Assembly (NCBI GenBank): GCA_963573305.1
Contig: OY754329.1
Span: 139,301,422 to 139,365,421 of the forward strand
From: Pyrrhosoma nymphula
Lineage: Eukaryota > Arthropoda > Insecta > Odonata > Coenagrionidae
Length of the DNA stretch: 64,000 bases
Reading direction: 5' to 3'
Shown: piece after piece, positions 52,485 to 64,000 of the stretch
Layout of the letters: each line of letters starts with the position of its first letter
Numbering within the stretch: position 1 is the stretch's first letter
The notes under the pieces: generated by a model
The model's input: only the letters and a program-made list of their open reading frames with translations
Told to the model about the DNA's origin: nothing
The model's database searches: none
Position numbers and translations under genes: made by a program

Positions 52485-53239
52485 AGGCCTGTGATATTAT
52501 CGAAAAAATCGATATCAATCAATTATAAGAATAATTGGAAATGTGATCGATTCAACTGTCGGGAATTGAAGGAATGACAATTAATTGAAGTCATTCAATT
52601 AATTGACAAAGGCAAATTAATTGACATCGAAATTGGTGTCAATTAATTGTCATTGTTCAATTAATTGACATAAACCAACTAATTGGCATCAACCAATTAA
52701 TTGACATAAACCAATTAATTGAGAGGACTCATTGGATCGTGATATTCTTGGCGTGAAGGCTTGCCTTTGGCAATGAGAAGAATGGATGAACTAATTTGAA
52801 AAAACAATAAAATATTTCAATCAGTTAGCTTTTATTAATTAATTGAAGGAATATATCGCTAATTGAAGACAGGCAGATGAGATCCTAGGCGTCTTCATTC
52901 GACAGACACTGGTGAGTATCGATGACAATGTTCCCACCGAGACTGTACAACCTCTCGGATGCAGTGCTGGTTGCCGGGATAGCTAGATATCTTCTTGCTA
53001 ACTGCTGGGGGGAGGGGTAGGTGATGGCCGTCACCACCGACAATAATCGTCAATTAATCGATTACCGGACAATTATTGTGAATTTATTGACAATTGACAG
53101 TTGAACAACAATTGAAACTTGCAAATAATTGACAATCCAGTCGATTACCGTAATCGACATCGATGTGCTGAAATAATCGATCAATTGTTAAAATAATTTG
53201 ATCGACGATTCAATTTATCGAATAATCGCTCAGGCCTCG
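52485..53239. mobile_element. Non-autonomous hAT transposon with 8-bp duplication
   Basis: 755 bp with imperfect inverted ends (left AGGCCTGTGATATTATCGA; right, reverse complement, AGGCCTGAGCGATTATTCGA), flanked by a perfect 8-bp direct repeat GGATAACT at 52477-52484 and 53240-53247. Both sub-terminal regions are packed with AATTAATTGA / CAATTAATTG motifs (52540-52720 and 53040-53220), as expected for transposase-binding repeats. A hAT transposase remnant lies inside. Confidence 0.85.
52885..53007 (-). pseudogene. hAT transposase C-terminal dimerisation domain remnant
   Basis: 41-codon minus-strand frame: QQLARRYLAIPATSTASERL, YSLGGNIVIDTHQCLSNEDA and a stop at 52885-52887. It carries the hAT dimerisation signature (ARxYLxIPATSxxSERxFS...GNIVxxxRxxLSxE). 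The rest of the transposase is missing. Confidence 0.85.
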
Positions 53240-55029
53240 GGATAACTACACGGTTTTTGGCAGGAGCGAGAGATCACTTCACCTACAATTTGATGAATTT
53301 GCCCTTATATTAAAAAAAAAGAATTCTAGCAGCTAGATTTCGTCAAAAAACTAACGGTATGTAGTTTGTATGTTTTCACAACTATTTCCAAAAAGTAATT
53401 AATTGCTTACCGCAGATATTCTTACAGAATCATAAAAAATACATTTATTGTGAAGACGTTTTCACCATACAGCGTGAAAAAATGAGTCAAATTTGGGACA
53501 TGTTGATATATATTTATTTAATTACTGAGAATTTTTACCGTATTTAACAATATTTTTGCGCCATTAATATTACAATATTTACTTCATACTTCTTCAGACG
53601 CTGAAATAAAAAAAAAATTGGAATATGGTCTCCATTATGACTGAGGAAATATCTTGCTTGAAGTACCTGTAATGAAGGCTGTGGAGGACGGGAATTTTAA
53701 TAGTTTGATCTACTGCATTGGCTTTCAGATGTGTGGTTGAAAATGTATTTGGAAAAATTGGCACAAGTGGGATGGTTTAGGTTTTATACTCCTATTGTCG
53801 AAGAACCCTTAACCATTATGCAATAAGTTATTTGGATTTAATTCAGTTAACTCGGCTGCCTAGAGTTCGAGAATCTAAAAAGTTTGGAAATTTCTGGTCT
53901 TAGGCGTGAATAAGGGGTGGAGAAATTTCGCCGACCGTATTTGCATTGATATTCTCCCGCGATCATTGCTGAGGAAAGGAAATGCGGTAATACTTCCTTG
54001 CGTTCTATGGCCGTTATCTATCGGCTATGCGGTCAAATGTCATAGAAGCTGTGCTAGAATGACACTAAAGAAGCTTTTATTAGCTGTTGCATCATCGATA
54101 ACATCGGTATTGGTGTTCATTTTATTTTGGCTGTTTGTATTGGTGATCCTGGCAGATATGCCTCCAAGCGATATCTGAATTGGGATTTTGAGTGGTTATT
54201 CTACGCTGACTGACTGATGCCAAGGTCACGCAAGTGAAACCTGTTTCGGAGACGTATGTCCCGCGATTTTCGTGTGATAACTTCTAATTTGTTGGCGTCA
54301 GGTAACTATATCATCATAATCCAGTAACAATGGATGGGAATGGGACTTCAAAACAAACAGAATCGAGTGTTAATAATTTACAAATACGTAACGTTCATAT
54401 GATCCTCTTTTTTTAATTTTGTCCATCCATGTATATGGCCGGTGAAAGTGAAAAAAATGAATTCATAAGCAAATTTGCTGTTCACCTCATGATGGATAAT
54501 TTCTGTCGTCCGAGAATGGCATGTAACTCCAGGTTGTTGAAAACTAATGGAAGAAATTTTAACCTGCTCGCAGGTATGTTAATGAAATTGCTAATGCTAT
54601 GTAAAGCTATAAAGTTATTGCTAAGGCCATAATTTTTTTATTTACGTCTTCTGGTGTGAAGACTATTTGATTTTTAAATGAAGTTTTAGGCCCATGTATT
54701 ATCTCCAAGTATTACTTCAAATTAGTTTAACGTATTAATTATTTGATAACGAACATATATCGAATCTTCCAAGTGATAGGTGTCATTCGCAAATCCATAA
54801 CTCTTCACACTTAGCATCTAGACGTCGGATGTTCAACGTCCTATTTCTCACTCAGCGTCGCTAACAGCGCATTCGCGTTAAGTCTTAATGCAATGTTTAA
54901 TACAGGTGCGTTGGGGTGATATTGCGAAGAAAATATTTTGTCGGGGATTTCGTCTAGCGTTTTAATCCTATGTTCTGCGTTACAATCAATATGAGTGTCG
55001 ACGACAGAATGCGACGATCAACAAGTAAT

Positions 55030-55590
55030 GGTTGTCACGCTTGTGTCACCACCGAATTGTAAGTCCTCTCGCTTCGTATGACAATGGTCTCACGCGGGAA
55101 CCATTCATTCATTCACTCGAGGAGGAGGACAGCGCATTCCGCGAAGCGAGTGTTGAGATAGTGGAGGATCTCACCTTTAAATTTTGCGGGAGAGTCACGA
55201 AAATTGAAAATGCAGAAACTTCCATCCGAGTAACAAAGGGCTTGCGCGGAGGAGAATGAGGCCATTGATGTGGGTTTGACTTGAGACGAGGGGGAAGGAG
55301 GGGAGATGACAAAGGCGCCTTGTGCCGTGCCGACTACCAACCACCCACTCGCGAAGATATACACCCTACCGCCCCCCACTTCCCTCATCACTTCATCCTC
55401 TCCCTCCCCCACTCGAACTCCCACGACTAAACGTTCCTTCCCTGCTCCTTGATGTAGTAGCTTCGTTCGCCGTTGTGGTGAGCGTCCCTGCGCGAAGGTC
55501 ACGTGCTCGGCGCGCACACTGCAAACATCGTCCCAATTCCGAATTTATCTGTCATGCCTATTCTCGTGCGTTCGTGTACCACGCGTGGTA
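55030..55590. other. GC/CpG-rich block 3
   Basis: CpG-rich, with a C-rich tract at about 55355-55445 on the plus strand. No supported protein. Confidence 0.6.
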
Positions 55591-56159
55591 GGGTGCACTG
55601 AATGCCAAATCTCGTTGGATTATTTGGATTTTTTATGATAAACGGCTATCTATTTCTTAGGTACGTGGTAGGAAGGAAACCAGGTTATTATCTGAGTATG
55701 TAATTCTCTCAAGTATATAACATAAGGGGCTTATGACTACGGATTTTTTTTACACCCGTGGGGCAATATTTTCGCATAATCTATGCATTTTTGCGCATGT
55801 TTTAGTTTTTTACCCCGTTTAAAACACCTTAACGTCTGCCCTATTAATCATCTCCAAAACTGACTATTATTTTGTTGTATCTCATTAAGAACTGAGTATA
55901 GTTAGAAAAAAGTAACTTGGGAATGGTAGTATCGTTGATCGTGAGGAGATTAGGCAGAGGACTTGACAGATAAAAATGCAGTTGAGTCATTTACGTTGTA
56001 ACTGAGCGAATATGGAAGATGTAAAATATCAGCATTGAGCCCGGGTTGCATGAGCTCATTACTGATCACTCACTAGCAATGGAAGGATGATCGTTTATAT
56101 CGGCTGTGTGCATCCTCCAAATATTTACCCCCTGTAATGTCCTTGCATTCACGTTCCTC

Positions 56160-56530
56160 CGTGCAATTGAGAGTCGCTTCTCGTCGTCGATTCGTACGCA
56201 CCTGCCTTTGGGCGGCGCCGTTCAGATGGGCCGTAGTGGGGGCGGCGAGAGGAGGCCTCCTCGGCGGGGGGGCTGCTGCCGCTGCCCCACATCAACCACC
56301 TCCTCCTCCCCGATCTATTCTCGGGGTCTAGACTCACCGCTCGCGAGATCAGCACGCGTTCCTGAACTAGAAGGGGAACTCGCCGATGGGGAGGGTTTGT
56401 AAAACGTGTCCCTGAATCCCTCGGAGGGGTTTGTGTTTCGTTCAAAGGCTCGGGCGCGGGAGTTTGGATCAGCGGAAACGTGGACCCGGGGCTGATGGAC
56501 GTATCGAGCCAAAACGGGGCCATTGAAAGG
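56160..56530. other. GC/CpG-rich block 4
   Basis: CpG-dense, including a G-rich run GGCCTCCTCGGCGGGGGGGC around 56252-56271. No supported protein. Confidence 0.6.
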
Positions 56531-58079
56531 ATGTACGTGGTTTGGAGGCTTTCAGGACGTGATTATAGGGAAGGTCGGAGAAAGTAGATCGAATGGGTAG
56601 GTAAATGAAGAACGTTATCTTAGGTCGGATCAGGATAGATACATTGGGTGCTAGTAAACCTTAATTATCTGGACGGAGATATTGAAACCCAACTATCAGG
56701 TGAGATAGTTAGAAATGAATCTTGTTTTTTTTGCCACTGTTCTTGTGTTTGTTTCTTATCGGTAATTTCCAGCCTATCTCTCGTCACACTCAATACTCTT
56801 GAGTTTTTTTATCGATTCTTTTGTGAATTTGAATGCTCTATAACTTTCTAATTTTCACAAATGTTACTCATGATCTTTATAATTTCGCGTGTTGATTGAG
56901 ATTGATGAGCAAAATGCGGAGACAATTTTTGTACGATTTGCGGCTTTTTATACAAGTTTGGGATGGAGACTTAAAAACCATAGTGATGGCAGTCTGTTAT
57001 GCTTACCCTTGTGCTGTTTCAATTTGGGTGTCTCCCTCATCATTCATTAATCATCTCTTTACTTGTGTTTGCCAAGGTGCGCCTTTTTTCGGCTTGATCT
57101 AACTGTAAATATCGAAATAACTCTCGGCGCTGGGTGGTGTTCAATATTGAACCCATGCAAATCTATGCTCCATTTTTTAAAGCTCGGGGACTGCCCCAAC
57201 AGGTAGTAGTTTGAGTTACATTTGACAAGAATGTTTTAGGTACACTGGGTCATTCACACTTAAGTAAACAAGCCATTCGGGTGGTTGCTAGCAGTTTTCG
57301 AGCTTTTCATGCAATGGATATTTTTGTTTCTATATTCTCGGATATTTCTAAAAGCTGGCATCAATTTGTGTCTGGAAGTATGATGCACCTACCCTTAACC
57401 AGTGTTCCGGAATACGATTGGTCGAATTCGACGGAATTCAATACTTTCATCATATGCATTGCAGAATGGCTTGCAGGTATGCGACCAAATTTAGATTTAG
57501 CGGAATATGACTTCTAATCGTCATGTCGTATGACATGATACTGTTCACTCTATTGTTAGATTTTATCGACCCCTATTGAGCTCATCTCGTACCGACTACC
57601 AAACTTAAGGCCCGAGGAATGTTAAATGAATTCTCCCTTGTACATATATGGCTATTATTACATATATTTGCAGTTTTAGAAGCCCGTAATTTTCTTTGCA
57701 TTGGCCTCAGTTATCCGCTTAATTTTAATAATCCATATAATCGCATCATGCATATTTATAGTTATGTTCTGAAGCTTAGCCAGATTTGACCCCAGCCAAC
57801 GTATCGTTACTGTACGCTACCCTTATGATGCAAACTTCTAGCACGTTACGCATTTGATTTAGAATTTCTTTTTAAATCGTAATGTCAAAATGTTTTCCAT
57901 GTTTTGAATCACCACTGGCGACTTTTTTTGTGGACCACTGCAGCTCACCTTCCTTGTTTGGTATTGATTTGTCAGTGTATATTGTTTATCTCGCGTGTTA
58001 AATCTTCTCGGTTGCCAAATTCTAGTGGCATCTGTCTGTTGCGCATCTCCCTTAGAAAATCTGTAGATATATGATCCGT

Positions 58080-58620
58080 GCTCGCGGTGAGCGCGATGCA
58101 CGAGGCTCCCTCATCGGCGAGCCATCCACCCCCGTATTTTCGTCAGCCTTCTCCCAGGTTAGTCATTGGAATTCGGTCGGGATAGCGGGCTGCAGTATTG
58201 TTGGCGCGGTTTCGTGACGGTGGTCAACTCCCGTACCCATTTCACCCCACTCCCTACTCGATTGGAGTCGTCCCTCCCCCCACTCCTACCCGCCTGCGCG
58301 GCCCTACTCCCTCCTCTCCCGGCTCGCGCCCCCCTCCCTGCCCCCACCCCTTTCGGCGGTTCGATGACCGGACTGCCCCCAAGCTGGTTTCTTTCCCACC
58401 CATCGCCCGGCAAGGACGATCTCCTGCGCGCACCGAAGGATTCCGACGTCGTGGAAGGAAGGAAAGAGTGGGAGGAGGCACCTTCCAAGCGCTCGCTCTC
58501 TTCTTCCGAGCCGCCTTCTCTTCCATTCTCTTTCCCTCCCATTTGCCTGTACCTGCCGTAGTCTTACCCCTTTATCTGCGACGGGCGGGTCCAAGATCGG
58601 GTAACTACGGCAAAAACTTT
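58080..58620. other. GC/CpG-rich block 5
   Basis: Plus-strand pyrimidine-rich (CTCCCTCCTCTCCC-type) and CpG-rich. The overlapping frames of 120-140 codons on both strands are proline/serine- or arginine/glycine-rich artefacts of base composition. Confidence 0.6.
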
Positions 58621-60499
58621 TAAGCAACACAAAATTACATTTCTTATTTGAACAACTCAGGTCCCTCATGGCCGGTTTCATAAAAGTGTGCCAGATAACC
58701 ATTAGCGTGCACTAGTCGTGAGTTCCCTATGCCTTACCGGCAGTGGTCATGCTCTTGTTAAAAATTAGCGTGACACTCATGTTAATTTGGAAATAGATTT
58801 GCACTAGATTCCGCCGAATATGTATTCCGCCGAATAGCCTTATATAAATGTAACGGGCACAATTCGTTTTCCCGCGCTTTTTTCAGTCAGCTGTTTATGG
58901 TCAGCGTGTAATAAAAAATAGTAAGAATGCTAAATGGCAAAAGAAATCCAAGTTGCCGAAACGGGAGATGAATTCTCTGATTACCCCTTCGTTGGGGCAT
59001 TTACATTAACTCTGAACCTAAATTTTAACGTTGTCTTATCGCGCTTTTTAGAGTTTTGATTCACCAAATCCGAACAGGTGACGTTCGGTCCTCTTGAGGA
59101 TTAATTGACACCTTGAAGGTGAATGTTAATTTGACATTATGTTTTTCAGTAAGTTTAAAGCAATTTATCTTGTTTCCTTATTATTTGGTTACTTTGATAA
59201 AGTTATTGTCGAATCTGCTCCCGCGGTGCCCTTCAGCATACCCTGAAACTTATCAGCCCCTCGAACCCTGCCCTGCTGCCATATCTCATTCATCTTAGAC
59301 GTCACCGTGAAGTCTTCGCCAATAGAGTTTTATGATTGACTATTCGTGAAATATATTATCCATGGTTTTTTTCTTTATCATTTTTGATATATTCGCCGGC
59401 ATTTATGTGGAGACCTTTGCATTGCTATTATACTGTTTGGTTTCAGTTATTTCTCCATGCTGATTGTATGCGAGCTTGTGATTGTCTAAATTTTGTTAGA
59501 AGCTTAAAATTTTAGTTTTCACCCTTAAGTGATAACGTGCTCTCTTGCGATGATTAATAATATAGTGACTATTCGGGCCGTGTAGGTGCTTTAAGCACCG
59601 GTTTAAGCTATGCTGGGAATTTCTATCTAGTTGTCTTCACGGCATTGATTGCACAATGATCTCAAATATTCCAATGAATAAAATTATACATGCATACATT
59701 AACATATATGGTATTCTGGGGGCTACGATGTAAAACCGCAGAAGCCGCATTCCACGCTAATTGCCCATTATGTAGTTATAAAACTTTCTGTAGGTAAGCT
59801 TGGACAATAAATGTTAAAATCCGCTATCGAAATTGTCCAGTATTTTTGATTTCTCCATTCCTGTCCTCTGTTAACGATATTTGTAGTTGTAAATTCCTGT
59901 TGTCTGTTTTTAATGAAGTAGGTAGAGCATTCTGTTGCTTACTGAGGAGTGAATTTCATATCTAGTGGGGTCCTGTTTGGAATCGCCCATTTAAATCAAC
60001 GTGGCACGATTTTATTGTTGTTATAGATATCGAGGAATCCACGGGCGTCAAAACTATTAGAAATACTTTGTTATTATCACTCTTAACTGATATGCGGATG
60101 GAAGGCGGAGGTAGTGTTAAATGTATGTTAGTACATTGACCGTGTCCTAATTAGTTCATAATAATAACCCCCGTATCTATCCAAAGTAGGTGAAAAATTC
60201 ATTCCGAGATCCATTCATGATCCGAGAGTCTCTGGAGTAAGTCATTTTGGAAGCAATTACGAGGACTTGTTTAGTTGTTTTTTCCGTTTTTGTCTCAAAA
60301 TGGCATCGTTTTCAAGTGGTTCACTGATTATCACATGTATCACGCGTTTTCTGGGTGTTATTAATCTATTCGGCAGGAATTTTTTGCAGTAGGTCGGATA
60401 CAGCTTTGTGAATCTCCTCGATTGTGTTGAATTTTTTACCCTTCAACTCCAACAGGGTATATACCCCAGAGCAATCTTACGCTAGATACTCATTTGAGT

Positions 60500-60860
60500 G
60501 GTTGTGTTAATCGGCCGAACTGGGGATGGGGAGGTGGAGATGTTCACTCGCGTTCGAGACAGCGTGCGTCATTTCCGCCCTGCTGTTGCGTGCCGCATCA
60601 TCTAGGGGGCGGGGTTGGCGATCGGGTTGCTCCAGCGCCTCATCTTCCCTCCCGCGCGGCCCGCAGGCTAGGGGTGCAGCCGCCACCGGGTGTGGGGGCG
60701 TCTCCTCTCGCCGGGCTATCCGTGGGACACGCCCCCCTCGCTTGAAACAGTAGGCCACGCCCCTCCGCGGCCTCTCCAATCCTCCCGCCCTCTCCTGGCC
60801 ACGTGTCATTCGCCTGCAGTGTTACTACCTGTAGCTCTGCACCTCGACGGCATTCTCTGG
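60500..60860. other. GC/CpG-rich block 6
   Basis: CpG-dense between AT-rich flanks. Open frames on both strands without recognisable domains. Confidence 0.6.
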
Positions 60861-62859
60861 TGTTGGTTGCCTGTTTTTTTTCTTTTATGGATTTGCTGTA
60901 AGACACGTATTTACGAGGCGCCAGCCGTTTTTCTCTCTAAAATGTTTTAGTTAATTACGGTTTTACTTCGTGTGATATTATTTATTAACATTAAACACGT
61001 CTCCTTCATAGGCCTTTCGCTGCATTTTTCTTCTTTGTCCATTTAGTTCGTTACTATAGTTTTGGATGACTGCTATTATGCCGCTTCATCAGGGCGCCAG
61101 GTTTCTTTCTTTAAAATACCCCATTCCGATGAGATTCTTTGCAAAATTTTTGAACCGTCTTTGCAAAATTTTTTCAATTATGTTTCTCATATTTACTTGA
61201 AATTTTATTTTGCTTTCCTTGGGTTGTGATTTCAGTGACTCATGGCGGGACAGGTTAAATACTTTTCTTGTTTCGGCTGTTGACTTATCTGGTAAAATGA
61301 CGCATAAATTATTACAAGCGTATTTTGACTATTTAATGTGATTATGCACCCGGTTTTTTCTTTTTTAGTTGCTTTTTTTATTGCTTCGCCTTCCGTATGC
61401 TGCATGTACGGTTAGGTTTAAAATGAAAGTCTGCGTTAGCGTTTATAGTAAAAAAATTTTTAACTCATTCATTAGTATTGCGGATTTATTTTGTTTTTTC
61501 AAAGGAGAAATCCTTGTTCTTTGAATATTTTGACTGATTCATTAAATTATATTTTTGAATCAAACTCTTCGCAATGTAAAAAAATATAATTATCACTTCT
61601 AGTTTCCAAGTCAAACGCCGAGAAAAATGGTGTTTTTTCGCGGTACTTCTCCTCAATTTTGAATCGCCAAGTGTTTTGGTTATGTTACTGGTGGGTGTTG
61701 CTTATGTGAAGTTTTAACATTTTTAATCGCTGAATATTTGATGGTCATGAACAAGAGATAGGAAATATCAATGAGATGGTCGCTTGTGAGGAATGGCTTT
61801 GGATTTGACCGAGCCGGGGAGTAGTTAGTCGCTCAATGGGTGAATTAAAGAGTTCAAGGAGGATCATCAGGGAAAAACTGCCTATATGCGCAACATCTGT
61901 GAGAGTGGAAGAACATATTATTTCTGTGAACAATAAGGGAATAACTAGAAATAAACTTAGAAATAATAGAATATCGTCGTGGTTTGTGTTAGTTATCCCA
62001 TTCATATCCATGAGTAGCTTCGGAGCTGCGGTTCCATTAGTTTTCGAAACCAAGTTAAGACCCGGCTGATTATCAAGTTCATGTGAATAGCTATGAAAGG
62101 TCCAGCTTAATATTTATGCATGTTAACATTAATTGTTTGTATATCCTGCTTTATTTTTGAATATATAGGAAATGAGGTATGAGTTAAGTGCATACGACAT
62201 TAGCCTGCCAATTGGCTACATCGTACGGCTGATGGAATGAGAACTTGTGAATCAGAACTTTTTTCATTCTTAGAAACCGGGAAAAATGAAACTTTCGTCT
62301 AAGCGGCGTTTTAATTAAGAGCACATCTGGTCCGGACACATACTCTGCAATTTTACATGTGTGTACCGATCACGCCGTTCCCTTTAGTGGAGGGTGCCGT
62401 CAAACGAGCTTTTATTTCGTATGCTTTCTTACGTACTTTATTGTCCTTGCATACAGCGTTTTGCTTCGGTTACTTTAATTCATTGCTTCATTCACTCCAG
62501 TATCTTTCACCTCATTTATTCATGAGCCTTCTCGATCTACCCCTTCTCACACGATTCACTCCTCTATTATGAATGTTTCATTTTTCACTGTCATCCATTC
62601 CCTCTGCCTTACAAAATCAACTAAGCACGTTCCTTCCACGTATGTCCGTTGCCGGGACATTTATTCCACATTCTTTCATGACCCACTCATTCCTTACCCT
62701 ATCCCTTCCTACTTCCCCGTAAATCTTGGCATACACCCCATACCCACCGCATTTAGCCTGAAATTATGCCTATCCTCGTAAAATACTGACGAATGTTAAA
62801 GTAATTTAATGTATCGAAAGAGGAGCGAGGTACGATTGTAGGTGCGGGGCTTCCATTAA

Positions 62860-63360
62860 GAGAAGGTGCTTTGACGCGTGCCAGGGTAGCCATGTGCCGG
62901 CGTGAAGGTCGGGGGAAAGATATGAGCTGATGCGCTCTGCCAACCCATTCATTCACTTGGCACATCGAGCACCTCTCTTTCTCTCTCTATTGTGCGTCTG
63001 TCCGAGCGCTGTGGAGTGTGGCACGGAACCTATCTCGAAGGCGCTCGCCGCGCTTGTGTCGTGTGCCGCCACCGGCCTCGGCGGAATGGGGGAGCATGGG
63101 AGTCTTTCCTCCTCACACCCCTCCTTCCCCTTTCGGTGCATCACTCCCCTCCCTCCCCCTCCATTCTCATCTTCCCCTTCATCCCCTCTCCCCCTCCTTC
63201 CGACCGCCCATCTCATTCATTCCTTTTCCTTTCAATTCACCCCCAAACCCCTCCTCCTCCTCTCCGGCTTCCTCACCGCATTTCAACAGCTCGTCTTACT
63301 CGACACGGCTACTCGTGCGGGTCGTCTTAATTGGTGGCACTTCGCTTCCCTTCGATGGGC
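62860..63360. other. GC/CpG-rich block 7
   Basis: CpG-bearing left half and a long C/T tract (63110-63270). Open frames are compositional. Confidence 0.6.
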
Positions 63361-63689
63361 TTAATTCCTTGAAACACTGTTTCATATACGCCCACCCGTA
63401 CCCTATGATAACGTATTAATATATTATATTGAAGAGAGAGGTTATATGGAGAAGAAAATAAACTTCGATGTGGAGGGATTAGGCGGATGAGAAGTATTAT
63501 GATTTAAAGTACGCGAACCCGTGTATATTTCATACACTTGCTTTTGCTTTTATCATTAACTTGAGGGAGGGAAAAATTCCAATACTTAATAAATTTTTTT
63601 CGTTGTATCTTTCACTGATACCTAGATGATCGTCTCAGCGTAAAAGGTATCCCCCTGTCTTCGAAATGATGTATTTATCATGGTGAAAT

Positions 63690-64000
63690 AGAGAGAGCAT
63701 TATGAGAGATGAACGGTAGAAAAGCCGTGGGAACCGATAACCTGAGGAATACTGAATATACTGAAGAATCTAGGTAGTAAGGGGAGAAAATCGTTTTTCG
63801 ACCTTGTTCGCAGGATCTACGAGGAAGGAGGATGGCCAGAGGATTTCGTGAAAACAGTATTAATACATATCCCGAAGAAGAAAGCTTAAGAATGCGAGGA
63901 GTATAGAACAATCATATTAATTTCGCACGCGGCAAAAGTCTTGCTTAGAATACTAAATAGAAGGTTGGGAGAGCAGAGCAAACTGCTATTTAGGCGATGA
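63690..64000 (+). pseudogene. LINE reverse transcriptase fragment, running off the window
   Basis: Plus-strand readings give, after a few breaks, RRIYEEGGWPEDFVKTVLIH, IPKKK, ECEEYRTIILISHAAKVLLR and ILNRRLGEQSK, the N-terminal RT segment (GxWPxDFxKxxxIxIPKKxxxxxCxxYRTIxLISHxxKxxLxIxxRR) of non-LTR retrotransposons. Internal stops (for example after IPKKK) show decay. It lies in the sense orientation of Med13. A different family from the LINE at 33-34.6 kb. Confidence 0.8.

Larger units (their letters stand above)
38631..64000 (+). other. Med13: Med13 intron 1 (continues beyond the window)
   Basis: More than 25 kb with no convincing coding exon. The ORFs in it are short and lack recognisable domains apart from transposon remnants. 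It holds separate GC/CpG-rich blocks (listed), a hAT remnant, a dispersed repeat at 46.3 kb and a LINE fragment at the end. Stretches 38640-40880, 44600-46280, 46350-51200, 53250-55030, 56540-58070, 58880-60480 and 60960-62860 are AT-rich with no nameable feature beyond those listed separately. An unannotated alternative first exon cannot be excluded. Confidence 0.7.

Noticed and set aside
58159..58702. Frames of 127-141 codons on both strands
   Set aside because: Compositional artefact of the CpG-rich block; no homology recognised.
61745..62069. Opposed 102- and 77-codon frames
   Set aside because: No recognisable domain; chance frames in the Med13 intron.
1..64000. CRISPR array, operon, phage or other prokaryotic system
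   Set aside because: The window is clearly eukaryotic: spliced genes, poly(A) signals and eukaryotic transposons; no regular spacer-repeat array.

Overview
This is a eukaryotic genomic window, almost certainly from an arthropod and most likely an insect. It is AT-rich, has long introns with GT-AG splice sites, short exons, and many decayed transposable elements. No continuous ORF of prokaryotic type exists. I built the gene models by joining exons whose splice phases agree and whose translations read as known conserved proteins. The exact species cannot be read from the sequence.

Three protein-coding genes are supported. (1) Positions 268-36910, plus strand: the last 16 exons (958 codons plus stop) of the orthologue of Drosophila hobbit / human BLTP2 (KIAA0100), a bridge-like lipid transfer protein of the FMP27 family. 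Its 5' part lies upstream of the window. (2) Positions 38359-37210, minus strand: the complete five-exon gene for mitochondrial ribosomal protein mL50 (mRpL50, 201 aa), tail to tail with hobbit. (3) From 38562, plus strand: the first coding exon (23 codons) of Med13 (Drosophila skuld), a subunit of the Mediator kinase module. Its first intron fills the rest of the window, more than 25 kb. mRpL50 and Med13 are head to head, with about 190 bp between their most upstream ATGs, which implies a shared bidirectional promoter. A five-codon upstream ORF overlaps the Med13 start codon as ATGA.

The hobbit introns are a transposon graveyard. They hold two pogo/Tigger transposase pseudogenes, two non-autonomous elements with pogo-type ends (1.1 and 4.4 kb), a Harbinger-like element whose empty site is preserved in a second repeat copy, several hAT-like elements, a 5S-rRNA-derived SINE with a perfect 16-bp target-site duplication, tRNA-like SINE heads, a Penelope-like fragment inside a fold-back, large palindromes, and a 5'-truncated non-LTR retrotransposon. 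All recognisable transposon coding remnants inside hobbit run antisense to the gene.

The Med13 intron is different. It carries few recognisable transposons: a hAT remnant with an intact 8-bp duplication at 52.5-53.2 kb, a dispersed repeat at 46.3 kb, and a LINE fragment at the right edge. It is punctuated by at least seven GC- and CpG-rich blocks. I see no further coding exon in it.
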